Source: Bacteroidota bacterium (lineage in GTDB: Bacteria; Bacteroidota; JABWAT01). Taken from it: a DNA stretch of 38,678 nt. The notes beneath the pieces are model-generated. The model had not been told where the DNA came from and searched no databases. It saw only the letters and a list, made by a program, of their open reading frames with translations. The position numbers were made by a program, and so were the translations under genes. Shown piece by piece: positions 7,107-14,720 of the stretch (positions are counted from its first letter, which is position 1; every line of letters begins with the position of its first letter). The stretch is from NCBI GenBank assembly GCA_013360915.1, contig JABWAT010000009.1, positions 67,337 through 106,014 on the forward strand, given 5' to 3'.

Positions 7107-9320
7107 TTAAAAGGAAACGGACGCTCCGATTACCACCGTCCGGTTGCCGAAGAAGCTTTGAATCGGCGTTTTTCTGGTATAATCCGAATTCCATGAATAG
7201 CCCATCGGATTGCTGGTATCCAGACAATTGAGCAGTTCTGCATATCCAACCAGAAACAGGTGATCAAAAAAAGTATTGGTATAGGTGATCCGGAAATCCA
7301 GACGATGGTAGAACGGAAGCCGGGCTGAATGTGTTTCTCCGTAGACCGGTGAGAAGAGTCCGGAGGTGCTGTCCTGAATTCCGGCTGAGACGGGTGTGTA
7401 GGGTTTCCCGGTAGCCAGTTTCAGATTCCAGCCGATCTGCCAGAACGGATTCAGGTATTTCTTTGCAACCCAGGTCAGGTTGTGGGTAATATCGGCAGGT
7501 GAGGGAGCCTGTTGGGTATAATCGAGCCATTTTCGCTCTGAAACGGCCCACCCGTAACTGATCCATCCTTCAATTTCCATTCCGATTGTTCCCTTGTAAA
7601 CCACATCCAGGCCACGGGCATATCCCGTTCCCTCTGAAGTGAAGCTGGCTCCCGATTTCAGTGGCAGATCGTGGTAAGTTTTATTCCAGATTTCCAGGCG
7701 GCAGGTTCTGTCGTCAGATCCTTCCCAGGTCACCGAACCCACGGTGTGGATAGCCGACATGGCAGGCAGGGGCGTGGTGATCAGCGGTCGATCTGAAATG
7801 GGTATCCATGCAGATTGATGGAAAATGCCCCAATTCAGACTGGCAGTCCATTGTTTGGATAGCAGTCCTGAAATGGTCAATCTGGGGTCGGCAGTGGGAG
7901 ATCGCCGGTCGGCGCTGTGATCGAGACGGACTCCGGCACGGGTGGCAAGTGCAGGTATCCCAAACCAACCGGCTTGCTCCCATTCAACATATCCGCCACC
8001 CGACGTGATGGATTGAACGGGATGAATGGTCTGGTAAGCGGCACCCAAACGGTAATCATTCTGTGAGGCTGGTACTTTCCCGATAAATTCATCCTTCCGG
8101 AGTCTGAATTCCCCGCCTGTATACCACTTTTGACCGTTTTTTCCGATCCATTCCAGATCGGTCCGGGTTTGCAGCGACCGGTCCTTCTCATCGAGGTCCA
8201 GAACACCGAGTTTCCAGTTTCGGAGAAATTGGGTGACGGAAATATTGGATTTTATAATCAGCTGACGATTCCACACATCGGAAACGGCCATCCCCACATG
8301 CTGATTACCCGATTGTCCTTCGAATTGGGAGCTTCCTTCCGGACGGTCCACATGGACGCCCTGCTGATCGGATGACGCCAGCACCGTTGCTTTCATTCTC
8401 CCTGTTTCTGAATAGCTGTAGCTGAAGGTTCCGCCGGATGTCCAGCCGGAAGGATAGGATGTGAAGGGCCGCGTGTTCTGGTTAAGTTTCATCAGAAGTC
8501 CGGTTTCACTTTTTTTGAAGTACAGATTCAATCCGGCCTTTTCTCTGACCAGGGGAAGGGTGGTCTGAATGTCCCAGCCAGCCACATTCCAGCCCGTGTT
8601 GATCCGGAAATCGGTCGGTTCATTCCGTGTCTCTATATCGAGAACTCCCGACAGGGCATTGCCATATTTGGCCGGAAATCCGCCGGAAGAGAACCAGAGA
8701 TTTTTTACCATGGTAGGAGGAAGTAGTGAAAAAAGTCCGCCATAGGCCGATTCAAACGTGGTCGGATGGAAAATGGCTGACTGATCAACCAGAACCGTTG
8801 ATTCCATGGGATCGCCGCCACGGATGTACAAATCGGCACTTTCAGAAACAGGAGTCAGACCCGGAAGGGTTTTCAGCATTTGAAAAATGTCGGCAGCACC
8901 GCCCGGTGTGGTTACAATTTCCATCGGACTGACGGGTAATCCCGACACGGACTCGGTGCTGTAGGACGACCCGGTCACCACCAGTTCAGATAGTGCGATA
9001 TCCTGTTCCTCAAGAACCACCCGAACCTTGACTGGCTTGCCGGTACCCAGTTTCACAGTGACCACTTTCCGCTGGTAGCCTACCAGACTGATCTGAATCT
9101 GACCCACGCCGGTTTCCCTGGTGAGAAAGGAGAAGGACCCTGTTTCATCTGTCATGGCACCAGAGGTGGTTCCCAGTAAAATGACATTCACATAGCCAAG
9201 CGGTTCTTCAGAAACAGACGTCACTGTTCCAGAAACCGGAGTCTGTGCCAGGACCCTTTCCGTCGTTGCTGATAAAAGGATTCCGGTAAGGATGAGGGGA
9301 AAATGGAATCGGGTTTTCAT
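7107..9320 (-). CDS. TonB-dependent outer-membrane receptor with CarboxypepD_reg-like domain
   Basis: A 737-residue outer-membrane receptor. Order of parts: signal peptide to about residue 25 (ends RVLAQ), a carboxypeptidase-regulatory-like Ig domain (about 27-105, VSGTVTSVSEEPLGYVNVILL), a plug (about 115-235, with the typical IFQMLKTLPGLTP and LYIRGGDPMESTVLVD), then a 22-strand-type barrel ending in the aromatic C-terminus VVIGASVSF. It is shorter than SusC proteins (about 1000) and has no SusD partner, so it is a general transporter, substrate unknown. No TonB box can be named with certainty. It begins 3 nt after the stop of the TPR protein gene, so they are one operon, apparently controlled by the palindrome at 10091-10104. 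Confidence 0.92.
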   Translation of the reverse strand: MKTRFHFPLILTGILLSATTERVLAQTPVSGTVTSVSEEPLGYVNVILLGTTSGAMTDETGSFSFLTRETGVGQIQISLVGYQRKVVTVKLGTGKPVKVRVVLEEQDIALSELVVTGSSYSTESVSGLPVSPMEIVTTPGGAADIFQMLKTLPGLTPVSESADLYIRGGDPMESTVLVDQSAIFHPTTFESAYGGLFSLLPPTMVKNLWFSSGGFPAKYGNALSGVLDIETRNEPTDFRINTGWNVAGWDIQTTLPLVREKAGLNLYFKKSETGLLMKLNQNTRPFTSYPSGWTSGGTFSYSYSETGRMKATVLASSDQQGVHVDRPEGSSQFEGQSGNQHVGMAVSDVWNRQLIIKSNISVTQFLRNWKLGVLDLDEKDRSLQTRTDLEWIGKNGQKWYTGGEFRLRKDEFIGKVPASQNDYRLGAAYQTIHPVQSITSGGGYVEWEQAGWFGIPALATRAGVRLDHSADRRSPTADPRLTISGLLSKQWTASLNWGIFHQSAWIPISDRPLITTPLPAMSAIHTVGSVTWEGSDDRTCRLEIWNKTYHDLPLKSGASFTSEGTGYARGLDVVYKGTIGMEIEGWISYGWAVSERKWLDYTQQAPSPADITHNLTWVAKKYLNPFWQIGWNLKLATGKPYTPVSAGIQDSTSGLFSPVYGETHSARLPFYHRLDFRITYTNTFFDHLFLVGYAELLNCLDTSNPMGYSWNSDYTRKTPIQSFFGNRTVVIGASVSF

Positions 9321-9323
9321 GAT

Positions 9324-10076
9324 TTACTCAGGAAATTTTTCGTTAATCATGGGCAGCAGTCGTTGTCTGATCATCCCGTAGTCGGGTTGAATAGAAAGGG
9401 CGCGTTCGCACCATTTCCGGGCAGAATCTCCGTTCCCCAGTTTAAACTCTGCCTGAGCAGCCCAGGCGCAGGATTCTGCAAACCCGAGATGGTCGGCCGG
9501 AGGTGCCTGTCTGGCCACTGCCTCAAATGACTTAACGGATTGGGTGAAGAAACTGAGGGCCTTTTCAGCACTTCCGCCAAACATGGCCGGGGTAAAGAAA
9601 TACATCATTCCTCTGATCAGATGGAGGCGCGGGTGATCGGGCCGGAGATCCTCAGCTTCATCGAGCCATCCGTGAATCTTAAATGAAAGCAGGGCGGCCG
9701 AGGCTCCGCCCGAAACCGATAGTTTATTCATGGTGATCGCCGCTTTGAGAACCAGACCATCCGCTTCAAATCCTTTTACCTCGCTGAGTTTTTCGGCCAC
9801 TTTCATGTTGGCGTCGTAGGAGTCGGTAACCTTGTCTCCCATTTTCCTGGTCATGTAGTACGTCCCCAACTGGTACCGGGCCCATCCGGCCCCGATCAGG
9901 GCCTGTCCGTTTCCGGGCTGACGTTCAGACAGGCTGTCAAACCGATTTATGGCCTTCAGCAGGGTGGTTTCATCAAACCGGTTTATACCAGTCTGAAGCA
10001 GCGTGTAAGCAGAACGGATGTCGTCAGATTCCGGACTTCCGGTCAGCAGCATGAGGGTAAGCATGGTCGTAAGCAT
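9324..10076 (-). CDS. TPR-like exported helper protein of the TonB receptor operon
   Basis: A 250-residue mostly helical protein with tetratricopeptide-like repeats. The start is well supported: AAGGAG is six bases before ATG 10076. The first residues MLTTMLTLMLLTGSPES form a short hydrophobic segment that may act as a signal peptide, though weak. TPR-type pairs include NGQALIGAGWARYQLGTYY near residue 55 and FAESCAWAAQAEFKLGNGDSARKWCERALSIQPDYG near the end (W..RAL.I.P is a TPR helix B end). Proteins like this are often found next to TonB receptors of unknown cargo. Its role, likely periplasmic, cannot be assigned. It is first gene of the two-gene operon with the receptor. Confidence 0.75.
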   Translation of the reverse strand: MLTTMLTLMLLTGSPESDDIRSAYTLLQTGINRFDETTLLKAINRFDSLSERQPGNGQALIGAGWARYQLGTYYMTRKMGDKVTDSYDANMKVAEKLSEVKGFEADGLVLKAAITMNKLSVSGGASAALLSFKIHGWLDEAEDLRPDHPRLHLIRGMMYFFTPAMFGGSAEKALSFFTQSVKSFEAVARQAPPADHLGFAESCAWAAQAEFKLGNGDSARKWCERALSIQPDYGMIRQRLLPMINEKFPE

Positions 10077-10089
10077 GTGATTCTCCTTT

Positions 10090-10114
10090 GATAAAGTACT
10101 TTATAAAACAAAGT
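10090..10114 (-). promoter_or_regulatory. Putative operator, copy 2 (in front of the TPR/TonB receptor operon)
   Basis: A perfect 14-bp palindrome ATAAAGTACTTTAT (10091-10104) continued by AAAACAAAGT. All 25 bases are identical to 11031-11055. It lies 7 bp upstream of the Shine-Dalgarno of the TPR gene. Read on the minus strand, TACTTTG just before it resembles a -7 box (one base short in spacing of TAnnTTTG). Confidence 0.7.
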
Positions 10115-10134
10115 ATTGGTGTAAAAAAAGGGGC

Positions 10135-10431
10135 CTATTTTCCCAGAAGTTTTCCGATCTGATCGATGTAGACCTTAAAAGCGGTACGTCCCTCTTCGGT
10201 CAATTGATATTTGCTTGAAGGTTTCCGTTCGATAAACGATTTGGTCACCTTCAGATAGCCGGCTTCTTCCAGTTTCTTCAGGCTGACGCTCAGATTGCCA
10301 TCGGTGGCGTTCACCTGTTTTTTTAAAAAGGTGAAATCAGCCTCTGTGACGGTCATGAGAACGGCCATGACCGCCAGTCGGATCCGGGAATGAATGATGT
10401 CATCCAGTTTTTTGTAATCGAAATCGGTCAT
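10135..10431 (-). CDS. Winged-helix transcriptional regulator (HTH_34 type, MarR/PadR-like)
   Basis: A 98-residue single-domain DNA-binding protein matching, as I recall it, PF13601 (winged helix, HTH_34): KKLDDIIHSRIRLAVMAVLM, FTFLKKQVNATDGNLSVSLKKLEEAGYLKV as helix-turn-helix with recognition helix, and the wing FIERKPSSKYQLTEEGRTAFKVYIDQI. Regulators of this kind bind as dimers to palindromes. It starts 2 nt after the stop of the membrane protein gene and has no strong binding site of its own, so it is probably translated by coupling. The identical palindromes before this operon and before the TonB receptor operon make it the natural candidate to bind them (inference). Effector unknown. 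Confidence 0.9.
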   Translation of the reverse strand: MTDFDYKKLDDIIHSRIRLAVMAVLMTVTEADFTFLKKQVNATDGNLSVSLKKLEEAGYLKVTKSFIERKPSSKYQLTEEGRTAFKVYIDQIGKLLGK

Positions 10432-10433
10432 GG

Positions 10434-11021
10434 TCAGGAGACTTTTCGGGCTTCACGGTACAGAATAATTCCCGGAATGATCTGACCGGTTATGAGAATG
10501 AAGGACATGACCAGCAGACTTTCCAGATTAGGGAAAAAGAATAAATAGATGGCACCTGCCCACCAGTAAAATGACAGGGCTGTTACCCATTTTTTCTGAT
10601 AAACGATGCCGGAAAGGTAGTAGGCAATGGCCATAACGGTTGCAATGGCCGGTGATATATAAGCGTTTTGAAGTGCACCCGACCATGGTGCAATGAACCC
10701 GAAAATGGTGGCGGCAATACCGACCGACAGCCAGGTCCCTTTCAGGATTTTTCCTGCAAGGGTCGGGGCGGTTTCCCGTTTCTTAAAGCTCCCTCGGGTG
10801 AAGGCAAATACCCATCCGGAGGCAACCAGAAGGATCCACATCCAGGTTCCGATGCTCTTATAAAAGCCGAACAGAATACCAAAATAGGTGCCGATCAGGC
10901 CAGTGGTGATCAGGATTCCCCACACCATAAAATCAATGGTTCGTTCCCTGATAATGATCTGACTGTCCGCCATGAGTTGCCTGATGAAGGTCAGATCATC
11001 CAATGCTTTCTGCTGGTCCAT
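10434..11021 (-). CDS. Six-helix integral membrane protein, co-transcribed with the winged-helix regulator
   Basis: A 195-residue membrane protein. About 28 N-terminal residues are soluble and charged (MDQQKALDDLTFIRQLMADS), followed by six predicted transmembrane helices near residues 31-51, 57-74, 94-112, 121-140, 144-162 and 168-188. No catalytic motif seen. The start at 11021 has GGAGG four bases before it. In Bacteroidota, pairs of an HTH_34 regulator with a small membrane protein of this size are common (from memory). A role as membrane partner or sensor for the regulator is a guess from the operon only. Confidence 0.8.
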   Translation of the reverse strand: MDQQKALDDLTFIRQLMADSQIIIRERTIDFMVWGILITTGLIGTYFGILFGFYKSIGTWMWILLVASGWVFAFTRGSFKKRETAPTLAGKILKGTWLSVGIAATIFGFIAPWSGALQNAYISPAIATVMAIAYYLSGIVYQKKWVTALSFYWWAGAIYLFFFPNLESLLVMSFILITGQIIPGIILYREARKVS

Positions 11022-11030
11022 GGTACCTCC

Positions 11031-11055
11031 GATAAAGTACTTTATAAAACAAAGT
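11031..11055 (-). promoter_or_regulatory. Putative operator, copy 1 (in front of the membrane protein/regulator operon)
   Basis: A perfect palindrome ATAAAGTACTTTAT at 11032-11045 within 25 bases identical to 10090-10114. It lies directly downstream of a well-formed -7 element (11050-11057), so it would cover the transcription start, which fits repression. Confidence 0.7.
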
Positions 11056-11080
11056 TATAGGTCAAAAATAAGGTTGTCAA
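11050..11080 (-). promoter_or_regulatory. Bacteroidota-type promoter of the membrane protein/regulator operon
   Basis: On the minus strand: TTG (11080-11078), 20-nt spacer, TAACTTTG (11057-11050), an exact match to TAnnTTTG. A 7-bp inverted repeat GGTTGTC/GACAACC (arms 11072-11078 and 11084-11090) overlaps the TTG element and could be a second regulator site. The start codon is about 25 bp downstream of the expected transcription start. Confidence 0.65.
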
Positions 11081-11130
11081 GCAGACAACCAACGGGTTCT
11101 ACGGTGGGGAGGTTGAAATGGTTGCAATTC

Positions 11131-11250
11131 GGTTAAACGCAATGGCGCAAAGAATATGGACGCGAAGGCGCTAAATTCAATGCATTTTAACGCGGAGAGC
11201 GCAAAGGGTAAATTCAGAAGAACACAAAGGGTTTCTTGTTTTAAGTACAG
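11131..11250 (+). repeat. Dispersed intergenic repeat, CGCAAAG family (copy 2)
   Basis: Words such as GGCGCAAAGAATATGGACGC, then TTTTAACGCGGAGAGCGCAA and GAACACAAAGGGTTTCTTGT are shared with copies 1 and 6. It occupies most of the space between divergent genes 11021 and 11274. Confidence 0.75.
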
Positions 11251-11273
11251 GAAAATCAGCTCAATCTGTTGGG

Positions 11274-11897
11274 ATGATGTATGCACTAAGAGGATTTTTT
11301 AATGACCGGGTTGAAGAATATCGGGCCTCAGAGCATCGGTTTAAAGCTTTATATGATGCATTCTTTCATACAATCGGAGAATGGCGATACCAAATGAATA
11401 AGGCGAAGGCTGCAAAAGAAAGATACATCGTTTCAAGAAGGGCAGTTGATAACCTTGATATTGCAACTCAAGACCTGACCAACGACCTTAACATTGAAAC
11501 TGAAACCGTAACTTTGCATATGCAAGGAATAAGTAAGGGGTGGCAGGATTACTGCCGTCAGACGCAGTTTGAAGATGTTGGGTTCAAAGTGGAGAACTAT
11601 TCGGTGTTGCCAGAATTGTTGACTTATGATTGCAATGAACCCCTTACCTATGACTATTATGTAACCCGAACGAATATCCTTTCCATCAACACGGTTGAAA
11701 CCGATGGGATGATTGCCTTGAAGAACCAGAAACCAACCAATGCTGAGGGGGCGTGGTATTTGGCACCAAACACAAACTCAAACGATGGCCATAACCATGC
11801 TGCTGCCCTGTGGGTCGTGAAACCCTGGAACAAACAGGAAACCGAAACCATGCGTGAAGCGAAAAGGTGGATCAGGCTTAAATCACAGAATAATTAA
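11274..11897 (+). CDS. Unknown protein, AT-rich, paired with the PQQ-propeller lipoprotein
   Basis: A 207-residue open frame that I do not recognise. The N-terminal half is charged and helical (RVEEYRASEHRFKALYDAFF, NKAKAAKERYIVSRRAVDNL), the C-terminal half is mixed and Trp/Asn-rich (HNHAAALWVVKPWN). There is no signal peptide, membrane segment or known catalytic motif. No clear binding site precedes ATG 11274, which follows directly on a dispersed repeat, so the true 5' end could be lost and this may be a gene remnant. Codon use is visibly more AT-rich than the neighbours. It ends 1 nt before the start of the lipoprotein gene, which suggests a two-gene unit that arrived together. Confidence 0.5.
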   Translation: MMYALRGFFNDRVEEYRASEHRFKALYDAFFHTIGEWRYQMNKAKAAKERYIVSRRAVDNLDIATQDLTNDLNIETETVTLHMQGISKGWQDYCRQTQFEDVGFKVENYSVLPELLTYDCNEPLTYDYYVTRTNILSINTVETDGMIALKNQKPTNAEGAWYLAPNTNSNDGHNHAAALWVVKPWNKQETETMREAKRWIRLKSQNN

Positions 11898-11898
11898 T

Positions 11899-13113
11899 AT
11901 GAAGTGGTTGAATATCTTATATTTTTTGTTATTTGCCTTACTTCATTTTTCATGTGAAAATAATGGGGGGGGCTCCTCATCTGTCATAAAGAAAATCTGG
12001 TCAATCAAGCTAAATAAACTTGAGGGATCACAAGGTTTTGAATTGCCATCCATTGATGGTAACTATGCCTACTTTCCGAATGGTCCAAATATCGAATGCA
12101 GGGAACTTTCAACAGGAAAACTGATCTGGAGTTATAAAATAGTTGGTGGAGGAAGAGACTATCATGGCTCCAATTTCTCATTTAACTCCAATTTAATTGT
12201 AATAAATGATCTATTCTCAACCGTTTCCCTAAATAAATTTACAGGTGAGTTTATTTGGATGGCCCCTGATTCAGGTATACAACGGGATTATGGGGGAATG
12301 AGTTGGATTGATGAGGATTATGGTTACCGGCATCCATTCGTGACTACTCCAAAGACATTTATTCAATATGATTTAATAACTGGAAACACAATCCGTTCTA
12401 TTATTTCCGATTCAGGGGGCGTTCAATCAATCATTTCCAATCAAGGCGGAATATTTATTGGAACTATTAAAGAAGTTAGAAACGCTAATAATGAACCTTT
12501 AATGGAATTCGGAACCGTAACAAGATACAATAATAATTCAGGGTTATTGGAATATTCAATTAAAGCAAAACCACGCTGGTTCGTAAATACGAATGGATAT
12601 GGATTCTATTTGCAAACATATCAGAATACATTTTCTGTTCCAGTCCTGAAAGATAAAACAGGGTATAATGTCTTTTATGATGGTACAACGATTAAATTCG
12701 ACCTTGAGACTGGTGAATTAGTTTGGAAGTATGAGTTGCCTATAACAAACTACCGACGAGATTTTCCCGGAGCCATCAGTGTATTCCCAGATGAAGAAAA
12801 AGGCCTTGTCTTCGTCACCGGCGGCAGGGATAGCTGGTTCTGTCTGGATATGGAAACCGGCAAGCAACTCTATTGGAAGCGGTTGTCGGAATATGATGGC
12901 ATGATTGATCCATCCAGTTACGATGGCAACCGGTATGTGTTTAAGCCGCATACCTATGGCCAGTATGAATGGTACATCATCGACATCACCACCGGCGAGG
13001 TGGTCGAGGAATTCGATATCCCCGATGATTCCATCCTCTCGCAGGATGTGAAGAACGGGTACGTGGCTGCCTTCGGGGTCGGGAGTTTCTACGTATTTAA
13101 AATCGTCCGGTAA
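11899..13113 (+). CDS. PQQ-like beta-propeller lipoprotein with mosaic base composition
   Basis: A 404-residue lipoprotein starting MKWLNILYFLLFALLHFSC (lipobox HFSC). The body has outer-membrane-assembly/PQQ-type propeller repeats in which each blade ends in 'T.TGxLIW': ELSTGKLIWSYKI, FTGEFIWMAPDSG, DLETGELVWKYEL, METGKQLYWKRLS and ITTGEVVEEFDI. It is probably on the periplasmic or outer face; such proteins are scaffolds or of unknown use. I prefer start 11899 to the longer frame at 11854, because of the signal peptide. DNA up to about 12770 is AT-rich; from there to the stop it has the G+C-rich composition of the rest of the window, with no break of frame. Confidence 0.8.
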   Translation: MKWLNILYFLLFALLHFSCENNGGGSSSVIKKIWSIKLNKLEGSQGFELPSIDGNYAYFPNGPNIECRELSTGKLIWSYKIVGGGRDYHGSNFSFNSNLIVINDLFSTVSLNKFTGEFIWMAPDSGIQRDYGGMSWIDEDYGYRHPFVTTPKTFIQYDLITGNTIRSIISDSGGVQSIISNQGGIFIGTIKEVRNANNEPLMEFGTVTRYNNNSGLLEYSIKAKPRWFVNTNGYGFYLQTYQNTFSVPVLKDKTGYNVFYDGTTIKFDLETGELVWKYELPITNYRRDFPGAISVFPDEEKGLVFVTGGRDSWFCLDMETGKQLYWKRLSEYDGMIDPSSYDGNRYVFKPHTYGQYEWYIIDITTGEVVEEFDIPDDSILSQDVKNGYVAAFGVGSFYVFKIVR

Positions 13114-13119
13114 AATACA

Positions 13120-13411
13120 TTTTAACGCGAAGGACGCAAAGTGTTCATAACCAAGGGCGCAAAGTTTTTCAATTTTAAAACGCTGCGTCTTGGCGTTCCT
13201 TCCTGGCGACTTTGCGTTTAAATCCTTTTACCGCTAAGGGCGCAAAGTGTTCATAACCATGAATGCAAAGGTTTTTTGGTTTTTCGATGCCTGAACCTCA
13301 CCGGTCTATGCGAATTCGTTGTGTCATTGCGTTTAAATGCATTTAACGCGAAGGCGCCATGGATAAAAAACTTTGCAGCTTCGCGACTGAGCCTCCAAAT
13401 CTTTTCTTTGG
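13120..13411 (+). repeat. Dispersed intergenic repeat, CGCAAAG family (copy 3)
   Basis: Fills the 298-bp convergent gap. Contains TTTTAACGCGAAGGACGCAA, GGGCGCAAAGTGTTCATAAC (GGCGCAAAG twice) and inverted copies such as GGCGACTTTGCGTTTAAATC. No open frame of its own. Confidence 0.75.
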
Positions 13412-14347
13412 TTATTCACCCGCTTTCTGGAAACTCACTACCATCCGGATTCCCTCTGAAGCTGTAGTCACCCGAAAATCAGGGAAGCGTTTACGGAACT
13501 TGTCATCTTTGAACCGGTAATCCTGCGCATTCTGATACATCATTTCGGGCATTTCACGCAGAAACGGTACAAACAATCCGATTAACCGGACCATCATTTT
13601 CGGAAGAACTGTTAATTTCGGCTTCACGTTCAGTTCGATTGCAATGGCCTGAGTCCATTGCCGGCCTGTCCATTCCACCTGATCGGTTGGCAAATGCCAG
13701 GTCTGATTCCATGTGTCATTTTGCTGCGCCAGAATGGCAACTGCCCTGGCTGCATCGGGGGTATAAATGTATTGGTGAATTTTGTCGGCTGAGGAAAACC
13801 ACATGGCTGCTTTTCCTGCCTTTAATGGTTTAAAAACCGTTTCGAACAGTGCACTGTTGGCGATGGCAGGTCCGTAGAAATCGGGGGCACGGGCAATAAG
13901 AGCTGTTAGCGTACCTGCTTTCACTTCATCCAGAATCAGTCTGACCACCTCTGCCCTTACTTTTCCTTTTTCACTGGATGGATTGATCCGGCTGGATTCG
14001 GTCATGGAAGGGACATCGGACGGATCGTAGCAATACATGTTGTCGAAAAAGACCAGTTTTGCGGAATGCTTTTTACATGCGTCGACCACAGCCTTCATAA
14101 ATGGGGGCCAGGTTTTTTTCCAGACGGCTGTGTTGTAGTCAAAACCCACCGTGACATAGACAACGGAAGATCCGGCAACGGCTCCATCAATGGTTGAAAA
14201 GTCAGTCAGATCGGCGGCATATAGCTGATCGGTGGGATTGATGGCTTTCGGATTGCGGCTGACCAACCGGATCTGAGTGGTGATGGCGGCCAGTTCCCGG
14301 GCTAGTTCCCGGCCAATTGATCCGCCCGAACCTAATACGGTGTGCAT
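13412..14347 (-). CDS. NAD(P)-binding epimerase/dehydratase-like protein (atypical SDR, NmrA-like)
   Basis: A 311-residue Rossmann protein with the nucleotide-binding loop at its very start, HTVLGSGGSIGRELARELA (G-GG-IG variant of GxxGxxG). Further family marks are YAADLTDFSTIDGAVAG (xxADLxD after strand 3), VVYVTVGFDY, and an extended substrate part with ARAPDFYGP, like other NAD-dependent epimerase family members (PF01370). The conserved catalytic YxxxK is not obvious: the segment is MYCYDPSDVPSMTE, so it may be a non-canonical reductase or a binding protein. Start 14347 has AGGAGA in front; the longer start at 14374 does not. Cytoplasmic. It ends at a repeat. Confidence 0.85.
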   Translation of the reverse strand: MHTVLGSGGSIGRELARELAAITTQIRLVSRNPKAINPTDQLYAADLTDFSTIDGAVAGSSVVYVTVGFDYNTAVWKKTWPPFMKAVVDACKKHSAKLVFFDNMYCYDPSDVPSMTESSRINPSSEKGKVRAEVVRLILDEVKAGTLTALIARAPDFYGPAIANSALFETVFKPLKAGKAAMWFSSADKIHQYIYTPDAARAVAILAQQNDTWNQTWHLPTDQVEWTGRQWTQAIAIELNVKPKLTVLPKMMVRLIGLFVPFLREMPEMMYQNAQDYRFKDDKFRKRFPDFRVTTASEGIRMVVSFQKAGE

Positions 14348-14384
14348 GTATTCTCCTGAATGATAGTTGTTCATTGAAAAGGTT

Positions 14385-14718
14385 TTTTTAATATGGACGC
14401 AAAGACGCGAAGCCGCAACGTATTTTAAGTTTACAATACAAGAATCTCTGCGGTAAATGCCTTTCTTAGCGAACTCTGCTGTTATATACGGTTAACGCAA
14501 AGAGCGCGAAGGTTTCGTACCAAAGAACGCAAAAAGTCTTTTGGTGTTCAATACAAGAATCTCTGCAGTCTCTGCTATTCTCTGCTTTCTCTGCGGTTAA
14601 ATGCTTTCACCGCGGAGAGCGCCGAGGATAAATACAGAAGAGCGCAAAGATATTTTGGTTTTCAATAATGGAACCGATGCGGACTTTGTGAATTCTTTAT
14701 GTCGTTGCGTTTATATCC
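14385..14718 (+). repeat. Dispersed intergenic repeat, CGCAAAG family (copy 4, two units)
   Basis: This 373-bp gap between the epimerase and serine hydrolase genes holds two successive repeat units. Each contains a CGCAAAG/GCGCGAAG block, TTCAATACAAGAATCTCTGC (or close variant with TTTACAATAC) and TCTCTGC words ending GCGGTTAAA. No gene is seen in it. Confidence 0.8.
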
Positions 14719-14720
14719 GT

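Noticed and set aside
13120-13411. Possible small RNA gene in the CGCAAAG repeat gap
   Set aside because: The words recur in five other gaps and no promoter plus terminator pair is visible.
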